The notes below the pieces were generated by a model. The model searched no databases. It was not told the origin of the DNA and worked only from the letters and a program-made list of their open reading frames with translations. From NCBI GenBank assembly GCA_012976225.1, contig JAAVVG010000011.1, forward strand, positions 620,001 through 684,000: DNA of 64,000 nucleotides, written 5' to 3'. Source of the stretch: Golubevia sp. BC0850 (Eukaryota > Basidiomycota > Exobasidiomycetes > Golubeviales > Golubeviaceae). Positions 49,535-62,161 of the stretch are shown one piece after another. Numbering within the stretch: position 1 is the stretch's first letter; each line of letters opens with the position of its first letter. Position numbers and translations under genes: made by a program.

Positions 49535-51586
49535 ATGAGTGGCTTTACTCTCACTCGGCCCATTGGTCGATTCCTACTAAAGAATGGCTCCTCTCTAAGG
49601 AATGGATCTGGAACTGGAACAGGTCTCAGACTATCTCCATCTCCAACTGCTTCCACAAGTCGATTCATCTCAACTCTCAATCGACGACCCAACCTAATCT
49701 CTTCCTCTTCTACCTCTCATCAAATCCATCTTTCTCTCAAATCCAAGTCCATCTTTCAGTCTTATTCGACTTCACCATCTCAAGATCAAGTTTTCCAATC
49801 CTTCACTTCACCATTCTCCCAATTCCTTCAAACCCTTTCAAGAATCGCTAGAATTCTTCTCTACTCCTCTTTGTCAGTGGCAAGTTTAATCTTCATCTCC
49901 TTTGAAGGTTTTCATCAATACTTGGAACATTCTCTCATTCAGAACCCATCCTTACCATCATCATCATCTTCAGACGATTACGGATTCCTATTAGAACATT
50001 CTTCAATCCCAACTCCCTCTTCTTGGACAGGAAAACCAGGTTCATCAGGGACTGACAAAAGGTTATCTATCAAATTAAGACATGCTATAAGATCAGCTTG
50101 GGTTTGTGTGAATCTAGGTAGTGGGATCAATCCTAACTCTTATCTCAATACAAACGGTGGTTGGTTAGGACCTGGTAGAGTTGATAATCTTGGAAGTCTG
50201 AGAAAGTTTAGAGGAACGAGTGGAAATGCAGGTGAGGAAGAAGGCTTGAAATATGCAGAGAATTATTTGATTTTCTCGGTCAGAAAGGCAGAGGAGATGG
50301 GGATTAAACTGATGGATTTGATGGAAATCCAAGAATTGAGGTCAAATTCAAATGGTCAGATGAGAACCATTCAAATAGATCCAACTGCAATGGCATTGGA
50401 ATTACAATTGGCCAGCGTTAGAGAAAGATTGGGATCTGAAAGTTCCGTTGAGAAAAGTTTGATTGGTTATGAAAGGGTTTTCGAATTGGAAAGGTTTAAT
50501 CAAGAAGTCGAATCTTCAAAGAATTCTTACGGAAAGGAACCTAGATCTGTTGAGGAAGAGAAAACGAAATCCGATTCTAAATCTTCTTTAGTTAAATTGG
50601 CAACTAAAATTGGTACTCTGAATTCAGAACTCGATAGAAAAGCAGAAGCTGAAAGTTGGCTATTGAAAGCTGTTGAACTTTGTGGGGATGGAATTGGAGA
50701 GTCAAGTTCTATGACTACTTTCTCAAAAGAGGCTTTAAAATTAAAGGGAAATCAAGTTTTGCCAGAGGCAAAATCTCATAAGAGTTCGAGTTGGTTACCT
50801 TGGTCTTCCAGTCCCAATCCCAATCCCAACTCCAAGTCAACCTCAACCGACTCTCTGATCCCTCAAACCCAATCTTCAATCGTATCCACCACATCAGCTT
50901 CAACATCTACCACTTTAACCACTCCAACTCCAACTCCACTATTAACTAGATCACTAATAGAAGCTTTGTTGGCTTTATCTGCTCTTTACGCTTCAACTGA
51001 TGTTACTTCTAAAGAATCCCTTCAGAAAGCCATCAAGATCCAAGCAGACGGCTTGAGGATTTGTGAATTAGAAAAGAAAGGATTGTTGAAACCAACTGAG
51101 ACTAAGGATGAACTTTCAAAAGAGCTTCATTCCATTTGGTTAGATCATCATAAGAGTGTTTTAGAATTACATCTAGCTCAAACTTTCTATGGAATTTCAA
51201 AGATTTCTGGGGAAGGCTCTCTTCTAAAAGGTCTTTTCTCAAATCAGAATTCAAACTCAAGTCCTAGGGAAATTGAGAGTAAAGGACTGTCAATGGGCAA
51301 AGGAATTGGAATGGTCAAATCAGATTATCTCTCAAACCCTCTTTTGAATTCTAAGGAATATTTACAATCTTCAATGGATGTTAGTAGGAAAGTGAAAGAT
51401 CAACTACTGAATACTGTTAAAACATCAAAGGAGAAGAGAGAATCAAGTGCAACTCTTCCTGAAAAATGGGAGAGTTCTGAAAAAGGAATTCAAATCATTG
51501 CTAAAAGATTACTTAGAGACTCTGGTAGAGTTGAGAAAATGAGTGAGGATTTGTTGCATTGGTTGAAGAAGAAAGAAGGGATTTGA
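49535..51586 (+). CDS. mitochondrial inner-membrane TPR-like protein (Mgr3-like, tentative)
   Basis: Single-exon, 683 aa from the chosen ATG (MSGFTLTRPIGRFLLKNG). The first ~85 residues are Arg/Ser-rich with almost no acidic residues, a typical mitochondrial presequence. One hydrophobic segment follows at about 107-125 (ILLYSSLSVASLIFISF). The rest is soluble and helical with TPR-like segments (LVKLATKIGTLNSELDRKAE, AESWLLKAVELC, IEALLALSALYAST). This layout matches Mgr3/TPR adaptors of the i-AAA protease, but sequence identity cannot be judged here. It contains Ser/Thr/Pro low-complexity inserts. The frame extends 30 codons upstream to 49445; the later ATG gives a better targeting signal. 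Confidence 0.55.
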   Translation: MSGFTLTRPIGRFLLKNGSSLRNGSGTGTGLRLSPSPTASTSRFISTLNRRPNLISSSSTSHQIHLSLKSKSIFQSYSTSPSQDQVFQSFTSPFSQFLQTLSRIARILLYSSLSVASLIFISFEGFHQYLEHSLIQNPSLPSSSSSDDYGFLLEHSSIPTPSSWTGKPGSSGTDKRLSIKLRHAIRSAWVCVNLGSGINPNSYLNTNGGWLGPGRVDNLGSLRKFRGTSGNAGEEEGLKYAENYLIFSVRKAEEMGIKLMDLMEIQELRSNSNGQMRTIQIDPTAMALELQLASVRERLGSESSVEKSLIGYERVFELERFNQEVESSKNSYGKEPRSVEEEKTKSDSKSSLVKLATKIGTLNSELDRKAEAESWLLKAVELCGDGIGESSSMTTFSKEALKLKGNQVLPEAKSHKSSSWLPWSSSPNPNPNSKSTSTDSLIPQTQSSIVSTTSASTSTTLTTPTPTPLLTRSLIEALLALSALYASTDVTSKESLQKAIKIQADGLRICELEKKGLLKPTETKDELSKELHSIWLDHHKSVLELHLAQTFYGISKISGEGSLLKGLFSNQNSNSSPREIESKGLSMGKGIGMVKSDYLSNPLLNSKEYLQSSMDVSRKVKDQLLNTVKTSKEKRESSATLPEKWESSEKGIQIIAKRLLRDSGRVEKMSEDLLHWLKKKEGI

Positions 51587-53206
51587 ACAAACCTATTTTG
51601 CCCAACTCTTTCGTCGAACCTCCCCCCCCCCTTTTTTGGTTAGGGTCGCTCTCTTTTTTCTTTTGTTTTAACCTTTTTCTTTGCATTAGTTTTTTCTTGC
51701 GTTCTTTCTCAATTGAGAAGAGATTTTTCTATAGATAGACAAGTGCTAATGACTGAATATGGTTTTTATGATATCCTGGTCCCCTTGTGCAGCGATAGTG
51801 AACGCAAGTGTTCAGGCGAGTCGAAGAAGAACAACTGCTTTCGTCGTTCGATTCAGAAGTATAACTGCTCTCTCGACTCTATGTACTTCTGATTGCTACA
51901 TAGGTGCCTCCTTTTCAAAAGCAGTAATTCCTAAATAGCCATCACTCATCAAAGTTTCGATGCTTCCGAAGTCGCCGCTCGTCGAGTCTACATTTCCTCG
52001 AAACAACAAACGCTTTCGAATCCTTGAGTCCCTTGTCCTCTGGTTCTTCCAATGTATCTTAAACCCACTTTCAGAGAGCTGATGAATTCACTTATGATTG
52101 AAGTCCTTGACAGCCGTTAAACCTGTAGAAATCTACTTACTTGTTCGATCTTTCAATCTCTCTACGTCAACAATAGCAGGCGTCAAAGAGACATGGATCT
52201 AACGTCTTTTCTCTTCCCAGGTGAGACTTGTTAGGAATCTCTGGTTGAGGCTATTGGGGGGGGGGGGGAAGATAGAAGGCAGCTCTCCAAATTTGAACCT
52301 TCACCTTTCGTTTTGTCGATGAGCACAGAACATTGAAGATCTGTCTCAGACTCTCAGTCAAGATCGCGGTGAATGCAACTCAATTCCAAGTAAAGATCCT
52401 CATTTCAGGGGTTTCGGACTCGAGGAATTGAAATTTTAGCTCCAAACACATAGGGAAGGAAAAGATGATGTAGATGATGAAGAGCTGATGATGGAAATCC
52501 TCAGGAAGCTGGCGATTCCTTTTGGCAAATTCGAGAAAAAACTTTGCTTCTTTGTAGAATCTGATTGAGGGGTTAGTTGAGTGCAAAGAAGTCAGAACCA
52601 GAACTGCTGAGAAGGTGAGATCCGGACACTCTGTTTTCTGTCGACAACAGCTTGTTTTGCTTTACACTCCAAGAGCTGACTTCTCCTCACTATCAGTCTG
52701 CTCTCTCCCTGATACACAACTAGTAGAATTTCAAACTCTGAGAAGGCAAGAAGCAAGTGAGGATGTGAATTCTTTCATCCCTTTTCCCTTTTGTCACGCG
52801 GCCGTTGGACAATTTCGAATCTGTTGTATCCGGTGAAGATCGAAGCGGTCCGTCGAGGATCGGCAGGAGATCGGCAGGAAGGAGGGGAAGGAGTGGAGTT
52901 GAAGACTTGAGAAGTCCAAAGATCCGTCAAAACCGATTTGGTGCTGAGTGGCAAAGTTCAGCTACAGAGAAGAATGAATCGCCGAGGAGAAACAGGGTTT
53001 GAGAAGTGTTCTGTTGCGATTCGATGTGGGAAGCTAGATTAAGCTGTTGGCCAGTTGTGCTGTGATTAACTCCATCTCGCTAGTCTCTCCAATTTTTTCT
53101 TCTTCCTCCTCCTCCCCTTCTTCTTCTCTCCATCATGCAGAGCTGGTGGGATTAGTACCTTCGTTGTTATTTTCCTCATCTCTCATAACCCTCAACTCTC
53201 TCCAGG
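51587..53206. other. intergenic, no gene supported
   Basis: 1.6 kb. Contains a 10-C run (51622-51631) and a 13-G run (52256-52268), the longest homopolymer of this type in the window. No family-like frame. The 3' end is pyrimidine-rich, probably the 5' UTR/promoter or a 5' UTR intron of the PH-domain gene. Confidence 0.5.
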
Positions 53207-56200
53207 ATGCTGGGAACTAAGATTGAGCCAATCTCGATCTTGTCCTCTAGTTCTACCTCTCAATCTCAATCCAACGCAACCAATTCAAGTTCAAGAAGGG
53301 CAAACGATTCTCCGAATTCAATGATTACAACAACTCCAATCCAATCTCACCCTCAACCTTCACCAACTTCATCTCCAAAGAGAGAATCATCTCCGACTAG
53401 AAGTCGAGTGAATGGCAATTCGCCTCTACCCACTTCTTCAAATGAACCACCTCCTCCAACCTCTCCTCTCTCAAGAATGTCGCATGGTTTCGCAAGAAGA
53501 ATCTCAAGATCCTCGATTCCTAATGAGAGCAACAGTTATTTAGATGATGGTGGAGGTGTAGTCTCAAGAGGCTTACTACCAGTCACAAGACAAGAGCGGG
53601 AGAGGGACAAGATGATGAGACAGCTATCTCAGTTAGGTTATCAGGCTGGAGCTGCTAATCAAGGTAGAACAGTTGAATCTGAATCTTTACCTGATAACAT
53701 CGTCTCGATGGCTGGGTTGAATGAAGCTTTACAATCTCTACAGCCACGAGAAGAGGAGGAGGAAGTGGCTGGAGGAAGTGGGGATCAAACTCCACCCTCT
53801 TACCCTCTTCCAACCAATTCCATTGATGGTACTGGCCCAAAATTTCCTAGTTTAAGGAAATTATCAAGTGGCAATCCAATCAATTTGAGAAAGTTGTCTC
53901 TACCAAGTTTGAGAGCGGGCAACGGAAGTGGAAGTGGCGATCGGAACCCTGTTTCCAAGGAATCTCAACCCGCCAATAAACCATCGTCTTCTTCTCCAAC
54001 TACCACTTCGAATTCTACTTTCAATCCTAACAACCGAAGAAGATCTTCTTCTACGTTCTTTTCCGGATTAACTAGCAAGGGATCTAACGGCAACAGTGGA
54101 ACTCAAGAGGGGACTCAAGCTTCGAATCATCTTACTTCTTCTCCACCATCATCCCAACCACCTACATTTACGAACCCTTTCGCTTCTTCCTCCTTCTCTT
54201 CTCCCAAGAATCCATCTACCAACATCAAATCGGATCCAAACACAACTCCTAGAAAGACATCGATCCCTTCAACCTCAATTGCAAATTCATCTCATACCGC
54301 TTCCTCCCCTGTTCAATACCAACAAGCACCAAGCACTCCTTCTTCCATCACCTCAAGACCTTCTGCAAGAGTCTCATTCGATTTTGCAGGTACAAACGAG
54401 GCCATTCGAACCAGTCATTCTCGTAGACCTTCAGCCTCTCTGGTCAATTTACCTCTGGCTTCAACCATCATTGGAAATCAATCTAACTCCAGCAACCCTA
54501 CTTCTCAAATCATCCCGGGTCAACCTTTCTTGGAGGACGAAGAAGTTGAGAACATGGAAGCTACAAGACCGGGTTTGGAGGATGTTTCATCAAGTCAAAG
54601 GGGCTCACAACAGTCAATCAGAGGTGAGTGTCAGTGCAGGAGAGGACGGGACGTTGAGATGGGAGGGGAAAAGGTCGCTTCGCATCGGACTGGCCAGATT
54701 GAGAGAAGGACAGAGATGGTAGATGAATTCAAGTCAAGCTGTGACTATCCAGAGTCTGTCAAGATGATCCGATGAAGAGATATTGGATGAGGTGGCAGAG
54801 GGTCGCTGTCCTTCAGTTCTGACCCCTTCCCTCTCTTTCTCCTATCCTCGCCACTTTCCCCTTCATCAGGCTTGCGAGACTCAATGAGAGGATTTGGCTC
54901 TCAGTCATCTGAAGGTCTAGGACTTCGAGGGTCCACCGACGTCAGACCGGAATTAGATGGAATTGCCTCCTCTAGACCAAGCACGGATAGCAGACGCGGG
55001 AGATTCTCTGCTTTCCTTAAAGGTCGACGGGAAGGAGAATCTGAACCTCAAGAAGAGCTAGTAGCTCCCAACGCTTCGACAAGTACTCCATCTACTCCCT
55101 CTAGGTTATCTTTCTCTGCTTTCAGAGCTTCGAGAGCTTCTGGAGAATCAGTCAGAAGGAGTCGGAAGAACAGTATCGCTGAACGACCTATCTCTGGAGC
55201 TGGACCTTCTGAACCCAGAAGTAGCCAAAATCCATCTAGAATCTCTGCGGAGATTGATCCTAATCAAGGAGCTGGGACGGGTAGAAAGAGAAAAGTCTCG
55301 GGGTTCCTCAAGAAGGTCGGACTTGTGGGAAAGAAAGAAAGAAACGTCTCTGGAGGATCTTCCCACTTTCAGAATTCACCGCCTCTGCCTCAGTCTCCGG
55401 CTTTAAATCAACATCTAGGAGGTGGATCTTCTCAGGTGGAGACGAGAGATGATGATGAAAGCGAGTTAGCAAGCAATCCAGATGCAGCTTTCGAACGAGC
55501 TTTCGGTAAACCTACCCAAGGTACTCTCAGATCTCCTAAGAGCACGAACAGTCTCAATAGAATCGGTGGAGATTCGAATGTCGGGAATGAGACTATCGCT
55601 TCTAGGCATTCAAGGAATAGCTCCAACAGCTCTGGTTTAAGGAATGAGTTCTCTCCTTTCCCAATTTCTACTGCCACTGCCCCACGACCTCTAGCTCAAG
55701 TTCAAGGCTCTGAAATGTCTACCAGCCAGAGTATCGTTTCAGGTGATGGCGCTTCCTTCCATTCTACTACCTCATCTCCTTCAACTTCAATCATTCCACC
55801 AAGTAGTGAACCTCCGACTTATTCTTCAAGAACCAATGGTCTACCAAGTTCAAGTTCGCGGCCTTTCGAATGGGTCGATTCTTTCGGACTCGCCTCTGGA
55901 GATCACAGATCTTCTGGGATTGGGAAACCAGCTACTTCTCCTTCGGATTCTGCTTCTGGAACTGATCACACCAACACTTCAAGAGCCACTAGCGCTGGAT
56001 TGCCTTCTGGATCTCAGCCTCGAAGCAGTGATCTGGCAAGAGAGGTCCCTTCAACTCATCCGACAAGCTCAAAAGGAAAAGAAAGAGAAAGTAACGTATC
56101 ATCAGGAGAGAATAGAAATGACTTGGGAGCCCCTCCCCCAAGCGATGATGGGAGAAGATCAGTCGGATTGGATGAAGAACAGGACAGACAGGACAGAACT

Positions 56201-58928
56201 ATTACCAATTTACCTGCTTCAAGCCCTCTACCTCCATCTAGCTCATCCTTTTCAACTCCTGCGACTGATGCTGGATCGAATGGTGTTCCGGAACGACCTT
56301 ACAGAGCTGCTGGTCTCTCTCATATGCCGAGACTTGATTCGATGAAAGGAGCTAGCGGAGGAGGGAAAGGTGGAAGCGGGAATGGAAGAAGTCCAGGTGG
56401 AGGAAGCTCGGGAGGAGCTGGAGATGGAAGAGATGATGATGAAGCTCACGATTCGGGGGGAGGAGCTGGAGATGACTCAGAGGACGTCACCGACGAGGAG
56501 GACGAAGACCATAATGCTGAAGATAGCAGAGTCGCTATGGATGATATGGAAACGGACACTGAAAACGAAGGAGAAGGAGAAGAGGAAGAGGCCGAAAGAC
56601 AACGAGCTAGAGCTATTGTAGCTGCTTCGATGCCGATGCCTGGAGGATTCGGAGGCTTTGGATTGACTTCTTCCCCTTCAACTAGTTTGGCCAATTCTCA
56701 AGAACTTTCTAGAGAGAATAGACCAAGACCGGAAGAGATTTCTCTACCCCCAAGACCTTCATTCACTTCTCAAAACCCCCCTTCTGAACTAGGAAATCGA
56801 GCTACTCCAGGTCCAGCTTCGACACCTCAGCAAGTAGTTGGGAAACAGGCTTGGACAAGCTTCAGCTCTACGCCTTTCGAATCTCCTTTCACTGCCATCA
56901 ATGAGACTCCCAAAGCCAATGGAGTCGGAATGACTTCCGAACCATCTTACTTCTCACATCAGCCAGCTCCAGCACGTAACGCTGGATCTTCAGCTTACGT
57001 GGGAGGAGATGCTCCACCTCCAAGTCCCTCCGTTATCACTCGTTCCAGAGCTCCAAGCTCTGCAAGTGGAAGAAGTTGTGGTCAACCTCCTTCGAGATCT
57101 ATGACTACTCCAGCAAGAGAGATCCCTCCGATGCCTCCAGCCAGCTTGGCAGATCTCAACTTCGCCAGCAAGGAAAGAGGTCGAAGCAGCGCTGCCCAAT
57201 CTTCTGCTTCTGGACTGGAAAGTGGAACTTCCTCGAGGAGTAGGACCAAATCTGGAACGAAGGACGTCAGCACTAGAGCCAGACCCTCGACTGCTGGAGA
57301 TTCCCTTCCAGCGATGGCAGCTCAAGGATCTCAGCCTCCGGCCCTTCCAGAGAAGAATCAACAGGCGGAACGACGTCAGCCCTCTTTAGCTCCTGCTTTT
57401 GGCTTCTCTCCTCTAGGTGCTACGTCCGATCGGCCAGGTCTCTATCATCTCAAGTCCAAGTCTTTGATCGACCTCTCGAGTCCAGCAGAAAGGATGCACG
57501 ATGGAGCTGCTCTCTCACCCACCGCAAGTATGAAGAAGTCAGGTGGAAAGAATGGTCTGCTTCTTCCTGGAATCTCTATCAGCCAACCCGATGGAAGCAA
57601 GACTGGAGAGAAGAGGGATCCAGAATACGAAGCTCCTCCGATGTCGCCTTCTCTTCGTAGAAGGTCGATGATTGAACTCAGAGTCGAACCTCCTCCTTAC
57701 ACTGTCATTCATCGTAGACCGGAAGGACCTCAAGTCATCTATCCAAGAGAAGAAGAAGGTCAAGAGAAGCTTCCACTTTACAACTGCTCAGTTCACATCG
57801 AAGGTTATCTTCCAAGGAAGATGGAGTTCTCTGCTCCTGGAGTTCAAGCTAAAGATCGCAGCTGGAAGAGACAGTACATAGTTCTTCATGGAACTTGTCT
57901 TCGAGTTTACAAGACCGATGCAATCGCTGGTTTAGCATCTCAAGGAGCTTGGGGAAATATGAAAGGTGTTCACGTTCATTTAGAACCAATGAATGAAGAT
58001 GGTCCAGGAAGTACAAGTTCAACAGTACCAGGTCAATCTCCTTTCTTAACTCAACCAAATCAATCTAGATCTCATCATCCAAGTCCAAATGCAAATTCTG
58101 GATCTTCTTCGCCTTCTTCTCATGAGAAGGGTGCTTCTCATTCAGGTCCTGAATTAGCTGCTGCTAAGGAAGTTTTGACTAGTGTAGCTCATGCTCCTCA
58201 CCCAAATCGTCCAGGTCATTCTGCTGCTGTTAGCGCTGAAGCTAAAACTCATCATGGGTTGGTAAGAAATTATACCCTTCAATCTGCTGAATCTGGTTTA
58301 GCTGCGGATTACTTGAAGAGAAGACACGTCGTTAGAGTTAGAGCTGAAGGAGAACAGTTCTTACTTCATACTAGAAGTGATAGACATGTTGTGGATTGGA
58401 TTGAAGCTCTTCAAGCTAGTACGAATGTTTCCATGGATCTTGAAAAGAGACAGAGTGAGTTGATAGACGAGAGAATGAAATGAGAAGAAGATTTTGACTC
58501 TTCGAGATGATAAAACTGACTGGTTTTTTACTCTCTTCCCCTTCATCAGTGCCCAAATTCATTACTCTTCCAAGAAGAAGAAGGAGGAGAAGAAGAAATC
58601 CAGATGAGCCAGCGAATGCGGCTGATGCTGAGGCAAGAGATTTGGCTGAAGCTCAGCGAAGGTCTCTGGCGGACACGATGGGAGGGGGAAGATCTTCAAA
58701 TCGAAGAGATAGAAGTAATAGAAGTAATGGAGACGATGGTCAAACTCCATCTGCTGCTTTTGACGAACGTTTGGATGAAATGCTTCGAGAGGTAAGTTTT
58801 GGAAATCGAACCGAGGTGGGAAACGGTTGTTTCTTTCCTGTTCTTCTCTGCTCAACTGCCACTGTTTTTCTCTCACTCACTTGTAGGAGCATGCGGATCT
58901 CAACTCAAGAAACGGAGCAGACATCTAA
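53207..58928 (+). CDS. large PH-domain protein (YHR131C/YNL144C-like family), mostly disordered
   Basis: Exons 53207-54623, 54870-58454, 58550-58791 and 58887-58928 give 1761 aa. The first ~1430 residues are low-complexity Ser/Pro/Gly/Asn sequence with an acidic patch. The folded part begins near residue 1440: LPLYNCSVHIEGYLPRKMEF, SWKRQYIVLHGTCLRVYKTD, then NYTLQSAESGLAADYLKRRH, VVRVRAEGEQFLLHT and VVDWIEALQA, a split PH domain with an insertion of about 100 residues. After intron 2 follow FITLPRRRRRRRR and DLAEAQRRSLADT, conserved in fungal members as I recall them. Function is unknown; a membrane or phosphoinositide link is likely. The ATG lies one base after a CTCTCCAG acceptor-like site, so an upstream exon is possible. 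Confidence 0.82.
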
Positions 58929-60448
58929 CGAAACAGAACACTACAACATTGGATCTCATACGAAGAAACCCTCCTTTTTTCAATCAAAATCGACTCACGA
59001 GGAAAACAATCCCTCAATTCGCTTTCTCTTCCGAACTCCCTTTTTCTTCTCCCCTCGAAAAAATCCACGGCCGTTCCACCATCCTTTTCATTGCACCATT
59101 CCACCTTACAAGTCTTTCAGGTTTATCGTTTCTGGTCACCAACCCACTTCTCGTCTACTCGCTCTTATTTAAGTCTCGCCCCAAAATCTTTTGGAAGTGA
59201 TGTCACTTCCAAACACCCCTCTCATTCTTAAGACACGATCTATATTTTCCCCGCTCATTCTCAATCGAACTTGTAATATTTGCTACTTCTCTTGTCTCAT
59301 TAACTAGTTTCTGGTCTTCCACCCTCGATTGAATTGCAAAGAAAGGAAGAGCTTTGAATTGCGAATTCTTTGTCTGGAAATCTTGGAATGGTTTGATTGA
59401 CAAGGGGTGAAGATTCAACAGCTCCAACAGCACGTTACAAAAGAATTCAGTTGGATTGAGCAGCAGTAATCATTTGACGAGTGAGAACCTCCTGAAAGAA
59501 GAACCCTACGAAGCAAGAATAGAGAGGATTGGGACGACCACTCAGAAGTTGAAGTTTTGGTCTGGAAAGAGGGGATTTCACAAAAGGAGAGTGAGCTTTC
59601 CTCAACCGAGAGATTCGACCGGGTTTCTCAAATCCACTATTTTATAATCTTTATGAACAAGACTTACGAATTTTCAGCCAAGCTGCTATGCAGCTTGAGG
59701 ACGGTTTCACCAGGCAAAGAGGCGCTAGAGTTGGTGGGAGGGTCGGCAAAAGTGATTCTCCCAAGCCAAGGACGTCCTTGAGTGTAGCTTCGAATGCAGG
59801 AAGGAGAATAGGAGAAAGATGAGGGAGGACTCGGACACAATAAAAGAGAGGTGCAAATGGCGCAGTCTGACTCCCAGTCCCTCCCGGTGAAGCAAGGTAA
59901 GCTGGCGACAGGCTACAAATGGCGGAACTTCGTCACTTACACTCCTTTGACGAAATTGGTGATTAGGACTGGATCAACGGTCGGTTATTTTGAAATAAGG
60001 ACAAGTTCGTGTTGATCTTCCATACTCTGGGGAAGCCCAAAGAAAGGAGGAAGATGCAGATCGGAAAAGAGCTTCGGTTGCCCTCGTCAAGTCAAGAATC
60101 GAGTCGAGATCCACATCGAAATTCGAAGCAGTCCATACTCACGCTAAAGAACTCTTTCAAACGGGCCAAATCATCCTCTGTCTTTGGAAGGTCGTGAAGA
60201 CCAGTCACTTATGATTCGAAAGGAGGGGAAGGAAAAAGAGAGTTAGATGCTGCGAGGCGAAAAATCAAGAGATTGTTTGGCTTTAATATCACGATCAGCC
60301 CCAAAATCTCACTGATCGAAAATTCTCGCAGTGGACTCTCTTAGTCTCGAACTTTTGGTTTGGATCTTCTTGCTTCATGATGGCGCCGACTACGTCATCG
60401 TCTGCGAAGCGATTGACGGCCTCCCAAACATCGTTCCCAGGCTCTTCA
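58929..60448. other. intergenic, no gene supported
   Basis: 1.5 kb, 3' flank of the PH-domain gene and beyond. Open frames are short and show no family resemblance. Confidence 0.45.
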
Positions 60449-61114
60449 TCACATCAAGTAGCGATACAAAGCTTGATTGGCTTGTCCGGATCTTGAGGAG
60501 ATGGACGCTATGAGGGAAGAAGAAGAGTCAGTACTGCATTCTTGGGAGGAGATGGATGAAGATTGCTGCTCCGTCACCTCTCTTCCAGTTCTAACGAATG
60601 GACAGAAGTGGATGAATTCGAAAGCTTTGAGAATCCCAGGGACTCTCATCTCCTCTTGCTTTTCCTCTACATCTCCACCGACCTCTCTCTATCTTCATGC
60701 TTCGCAGTCAAACTGAACTCACCTTTCCACAAGCCATTGCGATCTGCTCATCAGAAAGAACATCGCCTTCGATCTCAGGATAGCGTTTGATCCAATCAGT
60801 CTCCTTCTCTACAGCAACTCTTTGTGGCTCACTCCAATCAGCGCGAGCGCCGCCCAGTGGATCGCAGCGAAGAGAGTAGCTTCTGATGGACTCCATCTCT
60901 ATGATTGGATAAGATCCAATCCCATTTGGTCTTGGATGAACAAAAGGTTGGTGGAAATTGTTCTTCGACTTTAACCCAAGAAGCCTTGTGGCATGATAAA
61001 TCCATTCCAATCCATCCAGTGTTCAGTTGCAGGACGATGCTGCCATCTGGGATTGGCTGGAGTGGCATTGAAAATACCGCCACCAAAGTTTTGAAGGAAT
61101 TCTGGGGAGAACAT
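60449..61114 (-). CDS. unrecognised three-exon candidate gene, 174 aa
   Basis: Exons 61114-60976, 60898-60723 and 60658-60449 join in one frame from ATG to TGA. The first two exons look coding: a Trp-rich N-terminus (ANPRWQHRPATEHWMDWNGF) followed by an Asp/Glu-rich block (GGARADWSEPQRVAVEKETD, WIKRYPEIEGDVLSDEQIAM). Intron 2 has a good GTGAGT donor. Intron 1 uses the weaker GTTAAA, and the last acceptor is AAAAG. I do not recognise the protein. No signal peptide or membrane segment. An F-box-like frame on the opposite strand at 60331-60513 overlaps the last exon; I consider it less likely. Confidence 0.38.
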
Positions 61115-61708
61115 TGATGTTTTGAGGTTGGGTGTGGAGGGGAGAAGAGGAATGGACTTTAAACACCTCTCGTTTTACAGATCGGCAAGCTTGCAACCCT
61201 TCAACGACTCAAACTTATATGAAACCAATCTTTCAATCTACCTCTTTAGGGAATGACAGCAGGGTCTCAGAGGAGCCCGGGGAAGATCGCTAGGTGAAGA
61301 AGGGGAAGAGCAGGCGAGGAGGAAGAAAGACTTGCACTTGTCCCTGCCTCGATGCCGAGTCTTCTCGACAATGGCACATCTAGACTTCTTCACCCTTATC
61401 TGGTTTTACGAGATTCTGAGGAATATGGGTTCGATCAGAAGAGAGAACAATCCAAGAGAGCGCTTCAAGAGGAGAGAGGATAGAGGAAGAAGATTGGTCG
61501 AGTGCGGACCCCCTGATTTTCGAACTAAAAGGAGAGTCGAGCCAATCTCGACTCCGCTCTTCTCTTCAGCCTCTACATCTTCTATCGAACTTTCAAAAGT
61601 ATAAAATCTTTTACAGGAAGTTCAAAAGGGGATCGTTCTTTAATTGCAAGGTGCAGCCTCGGTCAGCGGTCCCATCGAACGAGGCGAGGATTTTTTTTTT
61701 GATTCAAG
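61115..61708. other. intergenic, nothing recognised
   Basis: No supported gene, repeat or RNA gene seen. Confidence 0.4.
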
Positions 61709-62161
61709 ATGTTCGTCTCTTCCCCGCCAGTTGTCTCCTCTCACGGAAGTCAAAAACAGAGTAAGTCTTTCGTACTCCTTCATTGTTGACTACCTATTGG
61801 ATTGCACAGCCTGACTTGTTCATGGGAGCCCCTCGTTTGCCATCTCTGACCTTTTCCCGTACCTCCTTCCGATTCTTTCTTCCTCTCGCCAGCACAGATA
61901 ATACTCGAATTGACCAATAAGGGCTCGTAAGACGATTCTACCTCTTTCGCAGCTATGAATCCAGAACTGATCGCTATCGGTGTGGAAGTTGAAGAGACTG
62001 AAGACCTTCAATTTCTTCGTGCAAGCAAAGACGTCACAGTCATGAGTCAAACAAGGTGACTATCGATATTTGTCTGAAGACTCTTGCCCTCACTTTCTCC
62101 ACCAAAAAGGATGGAGAAGCTGTCAAACCTCAAGTCAAAGCTTGTGAAACCTTCAAAATGA
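61709..62161 (+). CDS. weak candidate small gene or gene remnant
   Basis: Exons 61709-61760, 61953-62055 and 62110-62161 give a continuous ~68-residue frame (starts MFVSSPPVVSSHGSQKQ; contains IAIGVEVEETEDLQFL). Another coding-like stretch lies just downstream at about 62261-62431 (ELNIYYEDPRDDDDMV, then DFLLGNKEFDFLGF, to TAA), but I could not splice it in phase. It may be a remnant or a gene whose structure I have missed. No family recognised. Confidence 0.2.

Noticed and set aside
54096-54722. 208-codon open frame on the plus strand inside the PH-domain gene
   Set aside because: Shadow frame produced by biased Ser/Pro codon use in the true frame.
60331-60513. F-box-like frame on the plus strand (LSLELLVWIF)
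   Set aside because: Ends after 60 codons with no donor that extends it; overlaps a better three-exon model on the other strand, though strand is not certain.
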